Shown piece by piece: positions 1 to 9,666 of a stretch of 64,000 nt of DNA; position 1 is the first letter of the stretch, and each line of letters begins with the position of its first letter. The DNA lies in contig NC_088325.1 of assembly GCF_910592395.1 (NCBI RefSeq), forward strand, positions 4,495,501-4,559,500. The letters are read 5' to 3'. The position numbers and the translations under genes were made by a program. The notes beneath the pieces were generated by a model. It was not told where the DNA came from, ran no database searches, and saw only the letters and a program-made list of their open reading frames with translations. Source of the DNA: Lineus longissimus. Taxonomy: Eukaryota > Nemertea > Pilidiophora > Heteronemertea > Lineidae.

Positions 1-837
1 ATATTCGCATTGTCTTTGGATGCCATTAATCATTGTTCAATCGGGATGGAAAATAGATGGGCGACACGCTTCCTTAAATGGTTATGCAATTTGCCTTCGC
101 ATCAATTTCATAGTTGGAATTCAGAATTGCAGGCATTAAACTATTTTACTTTATCATCAATGCGATTTCTCTTATTAAATATTATTTCTCAACAAACCTA
201 GGCTGTAGACAGGGAAACTGATTAACGAGACCTTAACCACTGGTAGGGGAGTAGAAGTATTACAGTGGTCAGGTCACAAGTGATCTGTTTATTCCCAATG
301 CCTACCACTGTCCATCAACTTACCACAGCCTCAAGACCAACACGTGTGAGCCAATCAGTAAGGAGGGACCGTGGCCTGCTCAATGCATATTATACTGGAC
401 GGTCATGTCTAAAGGTGAGGAACCGGTCTTAGAACAGTGAGTCTAGTGTATAAGCATTGCCAAGTATCATGACAAGGGTCAGATTGAATGAATATTGATA
501 TTGGTCTAAATAGTTTGCGCAATCGAACCAGGGAATTTTCTGATTCACATTATTGGACTATGACATATTTTGATAAGGCCACTGTCATAAATCATGATAA
601 TGTGGTTATCGAAAAACATAATTAACCTTTCGATCCTCATTTGCTTTGTTTTCTTGCTTTTGACTGATAAGTTTCGGCGAACAGTTGACATCATATTCAT
701 ATCGAGGCGATGAATTGGCATGATGAACACACCAAAATCATCAAATGACTCGGTAAACAATCGAGCAATAGAGAAAGGTTTTTTCATAGGCTGCTATTAG
801 TGCCAATACACACATTATACATACTAGGAATGTGACT
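1..837. other. Gene-free stretch, nothing recognised
   Basis: I see no convincing coding exon, RNA gene or repeat boundary here. The short open frames have no family resemblance, no conserved motif and no splice-site support. The base composition is like the rest of the host DNA. Confidence 0.5.
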
Positions 838-1184
838 AGAGTTATGTCTATTCATGACGATGACGTTTTTAACTCTTGAATGGATATCCCACACCTTTCA
901 CGGCTGTGAAAGGCCTACTACTGTGCTCGGCTGTACCCATCGAGGCGGTCATATAAATTGGGTATTGTCGGCTTGGGATCTTATTGTTGAGTGCATCCAG
1001 TATTTTGCCACCGGGCATGAACAATCTGGTATCGGCGATATTCACCATGTGAGCGATGCAACAACATCGCGGTGTAGTAACGCTGTGTCCTCCGCGTTTG
1101 CGTCACGTATTGACCAACACTAAAGGAAGGGGAGACTACCGAACTGCATTTGATAAAGATAGGATAAAGTCACTACCTGAAACT
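838..1184 (+). pseudogene. PIF/Harbinger transposase, N-terminal fragment, copy 1
   Basis: The plus-strand translation near 960-1125 contains WDLIVECIQYFATG followed by a helix-turn-helix-like stretch (GDIHHVSDATTSRC). This matches the DNA-binding region before the DDE domain of Harbinger-type (DDE_Tnp_4) transposases. The fragment ends in a stop and lacks the catalytic part. It is nearly repeated at 1916-2277 and, inverted, at 1733-1851. Family membership is from recognised motifs; the catalytic half at 2520-2905 supports it. Non-functional remnant. Confidence 0.6.
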
Positions 1185-1360
1185 TCTATACTTGACCTAT
1201 CAAACATATCGAATTGATAAGGTCACGGGTTATCCTTTTTGCATTGTCTCGGTACCCCATAATGGGTCACACGGTCGATTGTTGTTATCGGTATATTGAT
1301 ATTCCGAAAGCGTATTGCATCTAAAAATATGCAAAGCGTGAGGACTTGTACTGGTTTATG

Positions 1361-1720
1361 CCTGTTTCGCCTATTCCCGTTTCGCCTATTCCTGTTTCGC
1401 CTACAAAATTCCTGTTTCGCCTATTCCTGTTTCGCCTATTCCTGTTTCGCCTACTTTCCAGTACCCCTATAATAAATCGACTCTCCCAGGGGGAACCTTA
1501 GGGATGCATGTCCATTTTATGGGGAAAACGTGAGGGGACAATTGGATGATGTTAACGATGTGATGACAATGATAGCCTTTAACACTATAGTAAGGGACGA
1601 TTCATATTCCTACTTCTGTGGGGAGGTTAGCAATACATTTGAATAGGCGAAACAGGAATAGGCGAAACAGGAATTAGGCGAAACAGGAATAGGCGGAACA
1701 GGAATAGGCGAAACAGGAAT
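1361..1720. repeat. Element bounded by inverted arrays of a 15-bp unit
   Basis: Six copies of a unit reading ATTCCTGTTTCGCCT lie at 1361-1453. About five copies of its reverse complement (AGGCGAAACAGGAAT) lie at 1641-1720. The roughly 190 bp between them has no coding sign. The arrangement makes a large potential hairpin typical of foldback or MITE-like elements whose ends are minisatellites. It sits between copies of the Harbinger fragment and may be part of the rearrangement that multiplied them. Confidence 0.6.
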
Positions 1721-1732
1721 ACACCCTTGTAC

Positions 1733-1851
1733 TACTGGATCCACTCACCAATAAGATCCCAAGCCCGACAATACCCGATTTCTACTACCGCCTTGATGGG
1801 TATAGCCTAAACAACCGGGCATAATACTAGGCCTTTTGCAGCCATTAAAGG
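1733..1851 (-). pseudogene. Inverted third copy of the Harbinger N-terminal fragment
   Basis: Read on the minus strand, this segment matches about 120 bp of the fragments at 838-1184 and 1916-2277 (the part spanning the CCTTTCA...TACTGGAT boundaries), with scattered substitutions. It is too short and too diverged to code. It shows that the locus was rearranged by inversion as well as duplication. Confidence 0.55.
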
Positions 1852-1915
1852 GCTCGGATATCTTGTCTTCGTTTCTCCCAATTAGTCTTTAATTGCGATA
1901 TGAAAAGTTCTGCTG

Positions 1916-2277
1916 TAGAGTCATGTCTATTCTTGACCATGACGTTGTTAACTCTTGAACAGATATCCCACACCTTTCACGGCTGTGAAAGGCCTACTAT
2001 TGTGCTCGGCTGTACCCATCGAGGCGGTGATACAAATCGGGTATTGTCGGGCTTGGGATCTTATTGTTGAGTGCATCCAGTATTTCGCCACCGGCATGAA
2101 CAATCTAGTATCGGCGATATTCACCATGTGAGCATTGCAACAACATCGCGGTGTAGTAACGCTGTGTCCTCCGCGTGTGCGGCACGTATTGACCAACACT
2201 AAAGGAAGGGGAGACTACCTTCAGGTTTAAAGGAACTGCATTAAATAAAGATAGGATAAAGTCACTACCTGAAACAC
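1916..2277 (+). pseudogene. PIF/Harbinger transposase, N-terminal fragment, copy 2
   Basis: This is a direct copy of 838-1184, starting at a shared AGAGT(T/C)ATGTCTATTC and ending at a shared CACTACCTGAAAC. It carries about 15 extra bases near 2221. The reading frame is broken by small indels. It lies about 250 bp upstream of the catalytic-core remnant in the same orientation, so the two are probably halves of one decayed transposase gene. Confidence 0.55.
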
Positions 2278-2519
2278 TCTTAATGGTAACATTAACCTGG
2301 ATATATTCAAGCCACGTTTATGAAACGCGTTCTTCCTTTAAGAAGTTACTTTATCCTAGCATAAGGGCTAAATACACTTTATTAGGCTTTATGAAACAGG
2401 TCGCCAACTCTTCCGGGAGGTACCTCCAGAAAGTCAAAACCAAACTTTTCGCTTGAACGGGTTTTCCTAGAGTTAGTGGGTCGATCAATGGGACCCAGGC
2501 TGTCGTATACGAAAGTCTC

Positions 2520-2905
2520 ACATCAACGAAAACGTGTATGTCAATCGGAAAGGATACCACAGCATTAATGTGATGCTTGTTTGTGATTGGGATTTGATCA
2601 TAAATAACTGTGTGGCACGTTTTCCAGGAGGGTCTCATGATGCGTTCGTCCTCCACAGTTCAGCTCTTGGGCAGGCATTCGCAAATCATCTACCGAATGG
2701 TTGGATGTTTGGAGACTCCCTGATCTGGGTATACTTGCAAGAGGCGGCTTCTGACAGTTCTTGCTAATGCCCAAACTAGAGAGGAAAGGACATTCCAGCG
2801 GATGCAAATGAGAGCCAGATGCATCATAGAACGATGCAACAGTCTCCTAAACATCGTCACAGAGTTCACGCAAAGAATGGACGTTTCGGATATTGAAAGG
2901 GCGTC
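2520..2905 (+). pseudogene. PIF/Harbinger transposase, DDE catalytic region (decayed)
   Basis: The translation has YVNRKGYHSINVMLVCDWD, then VARFPGGSHDAFV, then WMFGDS. These are the hallmark blocks of DDE_Tnp_4 nucleases (acidic residues in CDWD and GDS, plus the PGxxHD block). Just after GDS the frame shifts. In another frame the family-like sequence LLTVLANAQTREERTFQRM and an IIERCNSLL block follow. The gene is therefore a dead copy with at least one frameshift and no intact start. The Harbinger MITEs with TWA target sites at 48439 and 57226 could have been moved by related enzymes. Confidence 0.65.
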
Positions 2906-3005
2906 AAAATAGTGTATAGGAGCAGAAGACACTAAAATTGGCACATTTTGCCACGGCCCGATCATTTATTACGAGTCTAAACACAATAAAAGACTCTGCG
3001 TTGGA

Positions 3006-3420
3006 GTACCCTCTTCACGTGTGTGGTACACCGTACTAGACATTCATTCACTAATGGCAGGCAGGTCTAACTTCATGTAATGACACAGTAAAGCCAAGTT
3101 ATGAAATGCCTTTCAGACGCGGTTATAAATTGACTTAATATATTTCCTTTGTGGTACATTTAAGGAAGCAAATTAAAAGGTTTTGTGAAACAGGTCAACA
3201 TTCGATTGTGTTGCAGTACCCTCTTCACGTGTGCGGTACACCATACTAGACATTCATTCACTAATGGCAGGCCGGTCTAGCTTAATGTAATGACACAGTA
3301 AAGCCAAGTTATGAAATGCTTTTCAGACGCGGTTTTAAATGGACTTAATATCTTTCCTTTGTGGTACATTTAAGGAAGCGAATCAAAATTTTCTGTGAAA
3401 CAGGTCAACATTTGATCTTT
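3006..3420. repeat. Tandem duplication of a 210-bp segment
   Basis: Unit 1 (3006-3215) and unit 2 (3216-3420) both begin GTACCCTCTTCACGTGTG and run through GGTACATTTAAGGAAGC to a shared GTGAAACAGGTCAACATT. They differ by a modest number of substitutions. No coding frame is conserved. The unit end also resembles short stretches around 2310-2400. Confidence 0.75.
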
Positions 3421-3437
3421 GCATCGAAGAGTTGGTC

Positions 3438-4336
3438 AATCGATATAAATGTTTTCCAAATGATAAATATAGACATCGATCGGGAGTTTTTGTTTGTTCT
3501 GTGTCAAGTTAAGTGTTTTTGACAAAAAAAGGTTCCCGACGCGAAAGGTGATATTCATTAAAACTTCTTGACTGTGCAAATATCGGGTAGTGGATTAGCA
3601 GGTCACCCTATCGTCGATATCTTGTGTTTTTTCAACCGATTTCTCTCATTCGTTTAAAGACTTTCATAAGGATACACTAAAAATATGGAGAACGGCGTCG
3701 CACTATTTTGGTGACGCTACTGGTAACTACACAAACCGGTAGGTAATAATCTACATACTCCTTGGTACAATATATCATTACAAAATTCCAAGAGGTTGCC
3801 TAGGTTATTATATTTTCACGGCGATTTAGCTTGACATGCAACAAGAGTTGAATGCCAAGCCTAGAAGTCCAACAACACACAGACTAAGTAAGCGCAGATC
3901 TACGTTAGCCCAATTACGTCTCTCTGCCTTTGATACTTTGTCCATGAGGACCCCCCCCCCCCATTTTAGCCCTTTGGTTGGTCCATTTTATCAAGATTGG
4001 CTTGAATACCCTTGGGATTCGCCGTTTAGTTTGTGTATCTTGGGAATATTTCCTCCCCACTAAAGAAATAAAAGATGAAATGTTGTACAGCGTCGCTTTT
4101 GGGAATGAAAAGTTCGCCAACAAATACATCTCCATCACAAATAGTTCTTTTAAATTTTGAAACTGACCGAGGAAAAACGATTTTAGAGCTGTAAAAGTAA
4201 GTCATTTTTGTCGATCTCGCCTGGTTCTGATAATTGGATTATTCGCCGCGGCTTTGCCGGTCACTTAGTGGTCCCCGCCTCGAGCAAGTCGCAGTGTTTT
4301 GTGCATCAATAGTGCTGATAGGGAGGGCAGCTGATC
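3438..4336. repeat. Host segmental duplication, copy A (uninterrupted)
   Basis: This roughly 900-bp segment matches 6663-7290 joined to 24603-24842. Shared landmarks include the signal-peptide exon with its splice donor, a C-rich run near 3950, and CGCCTCGAGCAAGTCGC near 4280. It carries the AGCGTC site (4089-4094) as a single copy, so it is the empty-site counterpart of the Polinton-bearing copy B. Confidence 0.85.
3685..3738 (+). pseudogene. Broken signal-peptide exon (copy A)
   Basis: It aligns base for base with the exon at 6903-6957 and keeps the ATGGAGAACGG start and the ACCG|GTAGGT donor. One base is missing after the seventh codon, which brings a TGA into frame at codon 10 and destroys the hydrophobic core. 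It is therefore a non-functional duplicate of the leader exon. Confidence 0.7.
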
Positions 4337-5061
4337 AAATGGCTCTTGGCCAATTTGTTTTGTCTGTTCTGTGAGGTGGACCTGTTGGGAACAGATTATA
4401 GTCGCCGCCAATAGCTGGTCTATTGGAGTTATTGAATGTCTTTTAGAAACATGTATTTCTGAATTATGTAACTATATCACATGTTCATTCTGACTCGAGT
4501 CCAGTAATAAATCAGTTGAAGTTTTACATATAACTAGGTGGTCGTTATTCCTTTAGAACCTGGGCATCCCCGACAGGACCGGTGTTTTGTTTGTTTAACG
4601 TCTTAGCTCAACTTTCCTGCTATGTTTTCCGTCTTTCCGTCAAGTTCAACCCTTCAACCTGCGTTGGAGCGCTCCAAGGTTTGTGGTTGTCACTTCTAAG
4701 CGTCAGTTTCGGTATCGTTTCTGACTTGTTTTGTACGCCATCGTGTGACTTTTTGACAGAGGTTTTCTCCCACGGTTTGTCCGCCATCTTGAATAAATCT
4801 CGTCTGTGTTTTTGGGCGTGTCAAGCCTGTCTTATTCCACGTAGTTATTCGTAAATCGTGGTGCTTTGAGTGATAAGCGTTGAGGATGTTGTAGGCTAGT
4901 TGGGCATGCATGTACATGGTGTATTATAATAGTGTTTCTTGTGTTTCCACAGCGGTTGATGTTCGTGAAGTTCCGTCGCTGTGGCGACCTTGACCTTTGA
5001 TTTAGGTTTTCATCGTTGGCCATATGTTTATGACGTCACTGTCCTAGCTTCCTGGGCCGTA
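4337..5061. other. Gene-free stretch, nothing recognised
   Basis: Open frames here (for example a hydrophobic one around 4582-4854) have no family resemblance and no splice context. I treat them as chance. Confidence 0.45.
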
Positions 5062-6172
5062 ATCATCAAACCCTGCTAAACTAGCAGCCAACTAGGCCTT
5101 AGCAAACTGCCAAATGCCTAGTTGACTGCTCTATAGTATGCTGCTATTTTCCTATTCATATAACCCTGCTAAGAACATTGCCAGGTTGTTATCGACTAGT
5201 TGTTGGCTAGGCATATGGCCTTTGTCCCAAACCACATACCACAAGTTACGTTAGTTTCACTTTCAATAGGGGATGGCATGTAAGCATTTTGTGTGTGCCT
5301 TTCGACTTAATATCAACATCTAAGATAATTTGTAACTCCATATTATATGGACTGATTATGATTCCGTTTCCGGCATATGGTTGGAATTGTGTATAATTTC
5401 CCTATTGGCTTTTTTAATGTTGCAGGGTTTGATAGTTTGATTTTGAGAATTAAAAAAGGCCCCAAAATAAAGATATACCCGGTTGATTAAATTTTGTTTT
5501 GTCCGCATTTTTGAGTTTTGCTGGAAACTAGAGTTACTTCTAATACGTTTAGTGAGAAGAAATTATCGTTTAATGTTCGTGATATTGTATAGAAATTTTG
5601 ACATTTTGATACCCTTTGATATTTTAGGATTGTTAAATGTCATTGAATACCAGAGGGGTAACATGCGCATAAATAAAAAATCAAATCAAAATATATCCTG
5701 TCGAGGTAGAAACACATCAAAACCAATAGGATTACGATGTTATTACAATTCGCTTAAAATTTCAAGATTTCAACTTGTGATAATGCTCAAATTTATGGAA
5801 TATGTCATGGGGGAATGAACAGAACACAGTTGTATTGAAAAATCTTGAAAAAAAAAAATTTTGATATTTTGATATATCACAAAAATTGAAATAAGTATGT
5901 TTCTGAATATCCCGTTCTCTTCACACGATGCAAATTTGCCAGCTCCTGAATTCATCTTGCCTCTGACTTCAATGTAGAATTGACAAAGTTAGTTGCCAAC
6001 TAGTGACTTATAGGTACCCCAGAGCACCTCTAAAGTTAGCAGACAACTTAGCACCAGACTGAGCTTAGCGGGGTTTTATGAATGACACTTGATATCCAAC
6101 TGTGCTTAATTAGTTGGCAGCTAGGGTCAAAAATAGTTGCCAACTATGCTTAGCAGGTTTTTATGAATATGG
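5062..6172. mobile_element. Non-autonomous DNA element with repeated ends
   Basis: The left end (5062-5230) carries repeated blocks of the type CATATAACCCTGCTAAG and TAGTTGGC. The right end (about 5975-6172) carries the same blocks inverted (CTTAGCAGGTTTTTATGAAT near 6150). Each end contains two sub-repeats. The AT-rich centre has a chance open frame at 5483-5818 but no transposase motif. I read it as a roughly 1.1-kb MITE-like element; the superfamily is not assignable. Confidence 0.5.
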
Positions 6173-6662
6173 GCACTGGTTCCTAGAAATAGGCCAGCTC
6201 TTGTATTCATTTGCATAAGCGTGTACTTGTGGGACAGGTTCTCTGGTCTTGGGTTAGGTTTGTGACTTCACAACTTGTTGATCTCTGTTCAGACAATGGC
6301 CTGTCTATAGACCGGTTTAGTGCTATTCTGCTTAGAGCTTATGCCTGGATATTGAGGTGCATCAAACCACACATTGCTCATGCATAATGCACCAGGATTT
6401 TATTTCTCCATCGTGCAATATATCCGACTTTTTGACAAGGCACACGAGCACGCCAAAAACAACTGAAATGACAATGGTTTTGCTTTTCTTTGACAGACAG
6501 ATAGTTTTAACGAATATATCAAGTCATTGCTACACGTGTTGGCTAAAATTCTTCTCGAGGGGAGTCCATAATTCAAACGATATGTCAATTGACGAGACCG
6601 CTATACGCCAATTACGTCGAGGACAGTCATGAACTTGAAAAAAGCCGAGCTAGTGATGAGAC
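6173..6662. other. Gene-free stretch upstream of the leader exon
   Basis: No motif or exon is recognised. If the exon at 6903 starts a gene, this region would hold its promoter, but I see no clear core promoter. Confidence 0.35.
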
Positions 6663-6902
6663 CGCTATAAATGCTTTCCAAATGATAAAGTATAGGCACC
6701 GATCGGGAGTTTTTGTTTGCTCTGTGCCAAGTTCCGAGTTTTGGGCGAAATATGGTTCCCAACGCGACAGGTGACCTTTATCAAAACTTCATGACTGTAC
6801 CAATGATGGCTAGTGAATCAGCAGGTCACCCTATCGTCGATACCTGGTGTTTTCTGAACCACTCTTATTCTGTTTCAGGACTTTCGTAATAAATTACACA
6901 AT

Positions 6903-6957
6903 ATGGAGAACGGAGTCATACTACCTTTGGCGATGCTACTGCTTATTACAGAGACCG
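6903..6957 (+). CDS. Candidate signal-peptide exon of a membrane or secreted protein
   Basis: The exon reads MENGVILPLAMLLLITET and then one extra base (phase 1), followed by a good donor, G|GTAGGTAA. The length, the hydrophobic core and the phase-1 end are typical of leader exons of Ig-superfamily genes; the minus-strand receptor here has the same layout (15 codons plus one base). The Polinton insertion starts 333 bp downstream, so it sits in the following intron. The partner exon is uncertain. A phase-compatible candidate is at 25769-26037, and the Ig exon at 55024 is also compatible in phase but far away. Confidence 0.5.
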
Positions 6958-7284
6958 GTAGGTAATAATTTACATACTCATTGGTTCAATATGTCATTAC
7001 AAAATTCCAAGAGGTTGCCTGGGCTATTATATTTTCACGGCGATTTAGCTTGACATGCAACAGGTATTGAATGCTAAGCCTAGAAGGACCAATAACACAC
7101 AGATTAATTTAGCGTAGATCTACTTTAGCGCCATTACGTCTTAGGGACCCCCCCCCCATTGAAGCCCTTTTGGTGGGTCCATTTTATCAAGATTGGCCTG
7201 AATACCCTTGAGATTAGCCGTTGAGTTTGTGTATCTCGGGAATATTTCCTCCCCACTAAAGAAATAAAAGATGAAATATTGTGC

Positions 7285-7290
7285 AGCGTC
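7285..7290. repeat. Polinton target-site duplication, left copy
   Basis: AGCGTC precedes the first base of the left terminal repeat. The identical hexamer follows the right end at 24603-24608. Six base pairs is the standard duplication length for Polintons. Confidence 0.95.
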
Positions 7291-7858
7291 AGTAGTGTAA
7301 TAAGGGCTATACGGGGATTCCAACAAAATCATCCAAATTTACAAAATCGTCCAAATTAAAAAAATTAAAAAAATTTACAAATTTACAAAAATCGTCCAAA
7401 ATTAAAAAAATTAAAAAAAATTAAAAAAATTAAAAAAATTAAATAAATTAAAAAAATTCACAAAATTCACAAAATTTACAAAATTCACAAAATTTACAAA
7501 ATTTACAAAATTTACAAAATTAAAAAAATTAAAAATAAAAATAAAATAAAACTTTTTCATAAATAAAATGAACTTTCCGTCAAACGAAGAACTTGAATCA
7601 AGAATCACAGATTATACAAAGTTTAAAGATCTTCCATTGAACAAATGGTATAAAATCAACTCATTCAGAAGTATAAGCACAAAAATAGGAGAATCAACAA
7701 TCCTTGAACTTGTTGACTCAGAATCTAAAGGGTTGACCGTTTGGGCGACAAGCCTGATTAAACTAAAAATAAACCCAGCTCACAATTATATAAGGTCCAC
7801 AGGAGTCAAGGAGACAAAACATGGTAAAAAAATTTATGGATTTAATATTTTGGAATAA
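7291..7858. repeat. Left terminal inverted repeat of the Polinton
   Basis: It is an inverted match to 24030-24602. The outer part is low-complexity A-rich sequence with ATCGTCC islands, and the inner part is a protein gene (7568-7858). A 3-bp indel near 7301 and a few indels in the A-rich tract separate the two copies. The match stops at the stop codon of the embedded gene. Confidence 0.95.
7568..7858 (+). CDS. Small conserved protein encoded inside the left terminal repeat
   Basis: This 96-residue protein begins MNFPSNEELESRITDY and contains LPLNKWYKINSFRSI, then GESTILELVD and LTVWATSLI. A start box, ATAAATAAAATG, directly precedes it. The copy in the right repeat differs only near the C-terminus. 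The internal gene at 23597-23905 is a divergent relative (NTWYKIERIDIVTS...). The alternation of a W-Y-K-I block and short beta-like strands suggests an OB-fold or similar nucleic-acid-binding domain; that is inference, with no decisive motif. A location at both ends would keep two copies per element and might serve replication or end binding. Confidence 0.8.
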   Translation: MNFPSNEELESRITDYTKFKDLPLNKWYKINSFRSISTKIGESTILELVDSESKGLTVWATSLIKLKINPAHNYIRSTGVKETKHGKKIYGFNILE

Positions 7859-8043
7859 TAACTCACTAGAGATGGATTTGTAAATCTGACTGATGTAATT
7901 TTATAAACTCTTAAGCTTATAAAATTACTCGCTACGCTCGTAGAAAGTACACCCACACTACTTTTGTCTGACTCGCTACAATTTAGCCCAAACTGATTAT
8001 CTCAGATGAAAGTCATGTCATTTCGGATTCTAGGATGTACATT
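7859..8043. other. Intergenic spacer with CGCT-rich repeat
   Basis: The spacer between the left terminal repeat and the first minus-strand gene. It carries a copy of the dispersed motif (CTCGCTACGCTCGTAGAAAG, 7928-7947). No other feature is seen. Confidence 0.5.
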
Positions 8044-8475
8044 TCAGCGATTGATGAGCTCAAATTCACTCGCAGAAATAGTTCCATTGTCCATGAATCT
8101 GGAAAGTAAATTATCGACATTATTTAAGCATGCTTTTTTCTTGGTTAAAATATCTAAATGTTTTTTCTCTTTTTTCCTCAACTGAGGAACTACAATTTTT
8201 CCAACCAATCCTAACACTGTACAAATGGCGGAAATTGGAATGCTTACTACATTTCCAATCACTGTCGCCGCTCCAATTGATGCCACTGTGACACTGGTAA
8301 TATACATACCAATTTCACAGCCGTGTAAGATTTGACTAGCTTTTTTATAATTTTTATTTAATTTTTTTCTTTTTTCAATATTAAGCTCTAATTCTGTAAT
8401 TTTTTCTTTAATTTTTTCAAGTCTAAATTGTTCAGCATCAACGCCATCGACGACGTCCACATTCACGCTGTTCAT
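8044..8475 (-). CDS. Membrane protein with coiled coil, function unknown
   Basis: A 143-residue protein. Residues about 17-48 are charged and heptad-like (EKIKEKITELELNIEKRKKL). Residues 54-98 form a long hydrophobic, Gly/Ala/Val-rich region that could span the membrane twice. The C-terminal third is basic, then acidic. It is the last gene of the minus-strand structural cluster, 12 bp after the fibre-like gene. The spacer holds the AT-rich start box ATAAATAAAA. A virion membrane or morphogenesis role is inferred from position only. Confidence 0.7.
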   Translation of the reverse strand: MNSVNVDVVDGVDAEQFRLEKIKEKITELELNIEKRKKLNKNYKKASQILHGCEIGMYITSVTVASIGAATVIGNVVSIPISAICTVLGLVGKIVVPQLRKKEKKHLDILTKKKACLNNVDNLLSRFMDNGTISASEFELINR

Positions 8476-8487
8476 GGCGTGTTTTAT

Positions 8488-8976
8488 TTATAAATCTAAT
8501 TCAATCAATAGACAGATAATTGTTGACCGTGCAGATGCTCTAATTTCATTGAGAAAACTAATCACATCATTTTGATTTAAAGGAACATCTACTTGCTTTG
8601 TCATTGTTATAGTGTCTCCTTCAATAAATGTTTGTTTAACCCCATTTACAATAACATGAATTTTATAGGCTCTTCTTGCATCTGTAGTAATTCCCATGCG
8701 AATAATTTTTCCAGGAGACATCATGGTATAACCTGTTGTACTAGTTTGACTGCCATCACCAAAGCTATAATCTGCAATATCACCATGCAGAACCCCTCTT
8801 TCATCTGCATATATTGTGATAACAGGTTTGCTTTTAAAATTTTGAATTTGAGTGTTTATTGAGTCAAATTCTAAATTAATATTTTCAATGTTTGAATTAC
8901 TCTGAATCTGAAGGTCTTGTAAGTCTTCAATGATGTCTTGGTTAGTTTCTCTAAGTCCAGTACACAAGTTTGTCAT
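8488..8976 (-). CDS. Fibre-like virion protein (inferred)
   Basis: A 162-residue protein. Residues 8-50 form a predicted coiled coil (Ile/Leu/Asn heptads). Residues about 53-162 look like an all-beta domain with GDGSQTSTTGYTM, PGKIIRMGITT and a hydrophobic end, TIICLLIELDL. A stalk followed by a compact beta head, encoded next to the penton gene, is the usual design of trimeric attachment fibres. The start ATG abuts the stop codon of the penton gene (TAA-ATG), so the shared sequence also supplies its start box. No specific family was recognised. Confidence 0.65.
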   Translation of the reverse strand: MTNLCTGLRETNQDIIEDLQDLQIQSNSNIENINLEFDSINTQIQNFKSKPVITIYADERGVLHGDIADYSFGDGSQTSTTGYTMMSPGKIIRMGITTDARRAYKIHVIVNGVKQTFIEGDTITMTKQVDVPLNQNDVISFLNEIRASARSTIICLLIELDL

Positions 8977-9666
8977 TTATTCTAACAGCAAATCAATTGA
9001 AACAGGTGTTAAAAATTCAATAGGCTCTTCATTCTGATCTTTGATTTGAAGTTCAATATAAGTATGGTCATACTGTTTGATCTTTACTTTTTGCAGGGAG
9101 GTATATTCATGTATATCTCCATAATATTTACCTTTAGGAACAAATGTAGTAATTAGATCACTACGCTTTCCATTCACTAAATTTTTACTCGTATCAACAA
9201 TATTACAAGAAATTCTATACTCATGATTAGGTAAAAATTGACAAGGTTTATCACCTGTAATTTCAGAGCTTAGAAAGACATTATTTTCAAAAGTTATTCC
9301 TAATAATTCACCTAGTTCTTTATGGAGAACTATTGCAAATGGAGGATCGACTTTAATTTTAATTTTACCTTCATTGGGTAAATAAGTTAATTCAAATTTA
9401 TCAGAATGCCCTTTTTCACTCAGTGCTTCTTGTACTGCTTTATTGTAGGTAACTGGAGTATAAAATCCATTGGGAATAGTGATTAAATCAGGATTCGTAT
9501 AGATCGCTCTATCTTTAAGCGCAAATCGCAGATGGCTATTTTTTAATTCCCTTGAAATATTATAGTAAGTCATAGGGATAATAGCCTTTTCAACTCTTAC
9601 TGTCTTATATTGATTGATGCTGACGGGTAATTCACAACGTGTTTGATTATGAAATCTAACGTGCAT
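8977..9666 (-). CDS. Minor capsid (penton-like) protein
   Basis: A 229-residue protein, close to the usual size of the Polinton/adintovirus single-jelly-roll minor capsid protein. Landmarks include an early CELPVSINQYKTVRVEKAII block, an IPNGFYTP segment, LGELLGITF in the middle, HEYRISCNIVD, and a C-terminal FLTPVSIDLLLE strand. These follow the order seen in family members (a residue block ending in P-x-x-Y-N-I, an 'LLGF'-type block, then a 'cDIV' strand). It would form the fivefold vertices of the capsid. The start overlaps the end of the upstream gene by 11 bp, and the AAATAAATG box lies inside that coding sequence. Intact. Confidence 0.75.
   Translation of the reverse strand: MHVRFHNQTRCELPVSINQYKTVRVEKAIIPMTYYNISRELKNSHLRFALKDRAIYTNPDLITIPNGFYTPVTYNKAVQEALSEKGHSDKFELTYLPNEGKIKIKVDPPFAIVLHKELGELLGITFENNVFLSSEITGDKPCQFLPNHEYRISCNIVDTSKNLVNGKRSDLITTFVPKGKYYGDIHEYTSLQKVKIKQYDHTYIELQIKDQNEEPIEFLTPVSIDLLLE

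Larger units (their letters stand above)
6663..7290. repeat. Host segmental duplication, copy B, left part
   Basis: It matches 3438-4094 with scattered differences and ends exactly at the target-site copy AGCGTC, where the Polinton begins. The match continues on the far side of the Polinton at 24603-24842. Confidence 0.85.

Noticed and set aside
5483-5818. 111-codon open frame in the 5.1-6.2 kb element
   Set aside because: No motif, AT-driven composition, no start or splice context; probably chance inside a non-autonomous element.
7411-7608. Phe/Asn-rich open frame in the terminal repeat (also 24280-24513)
   Set aside because: Low-complexity A/T tract of the repeat, read antisense to the real small gene.
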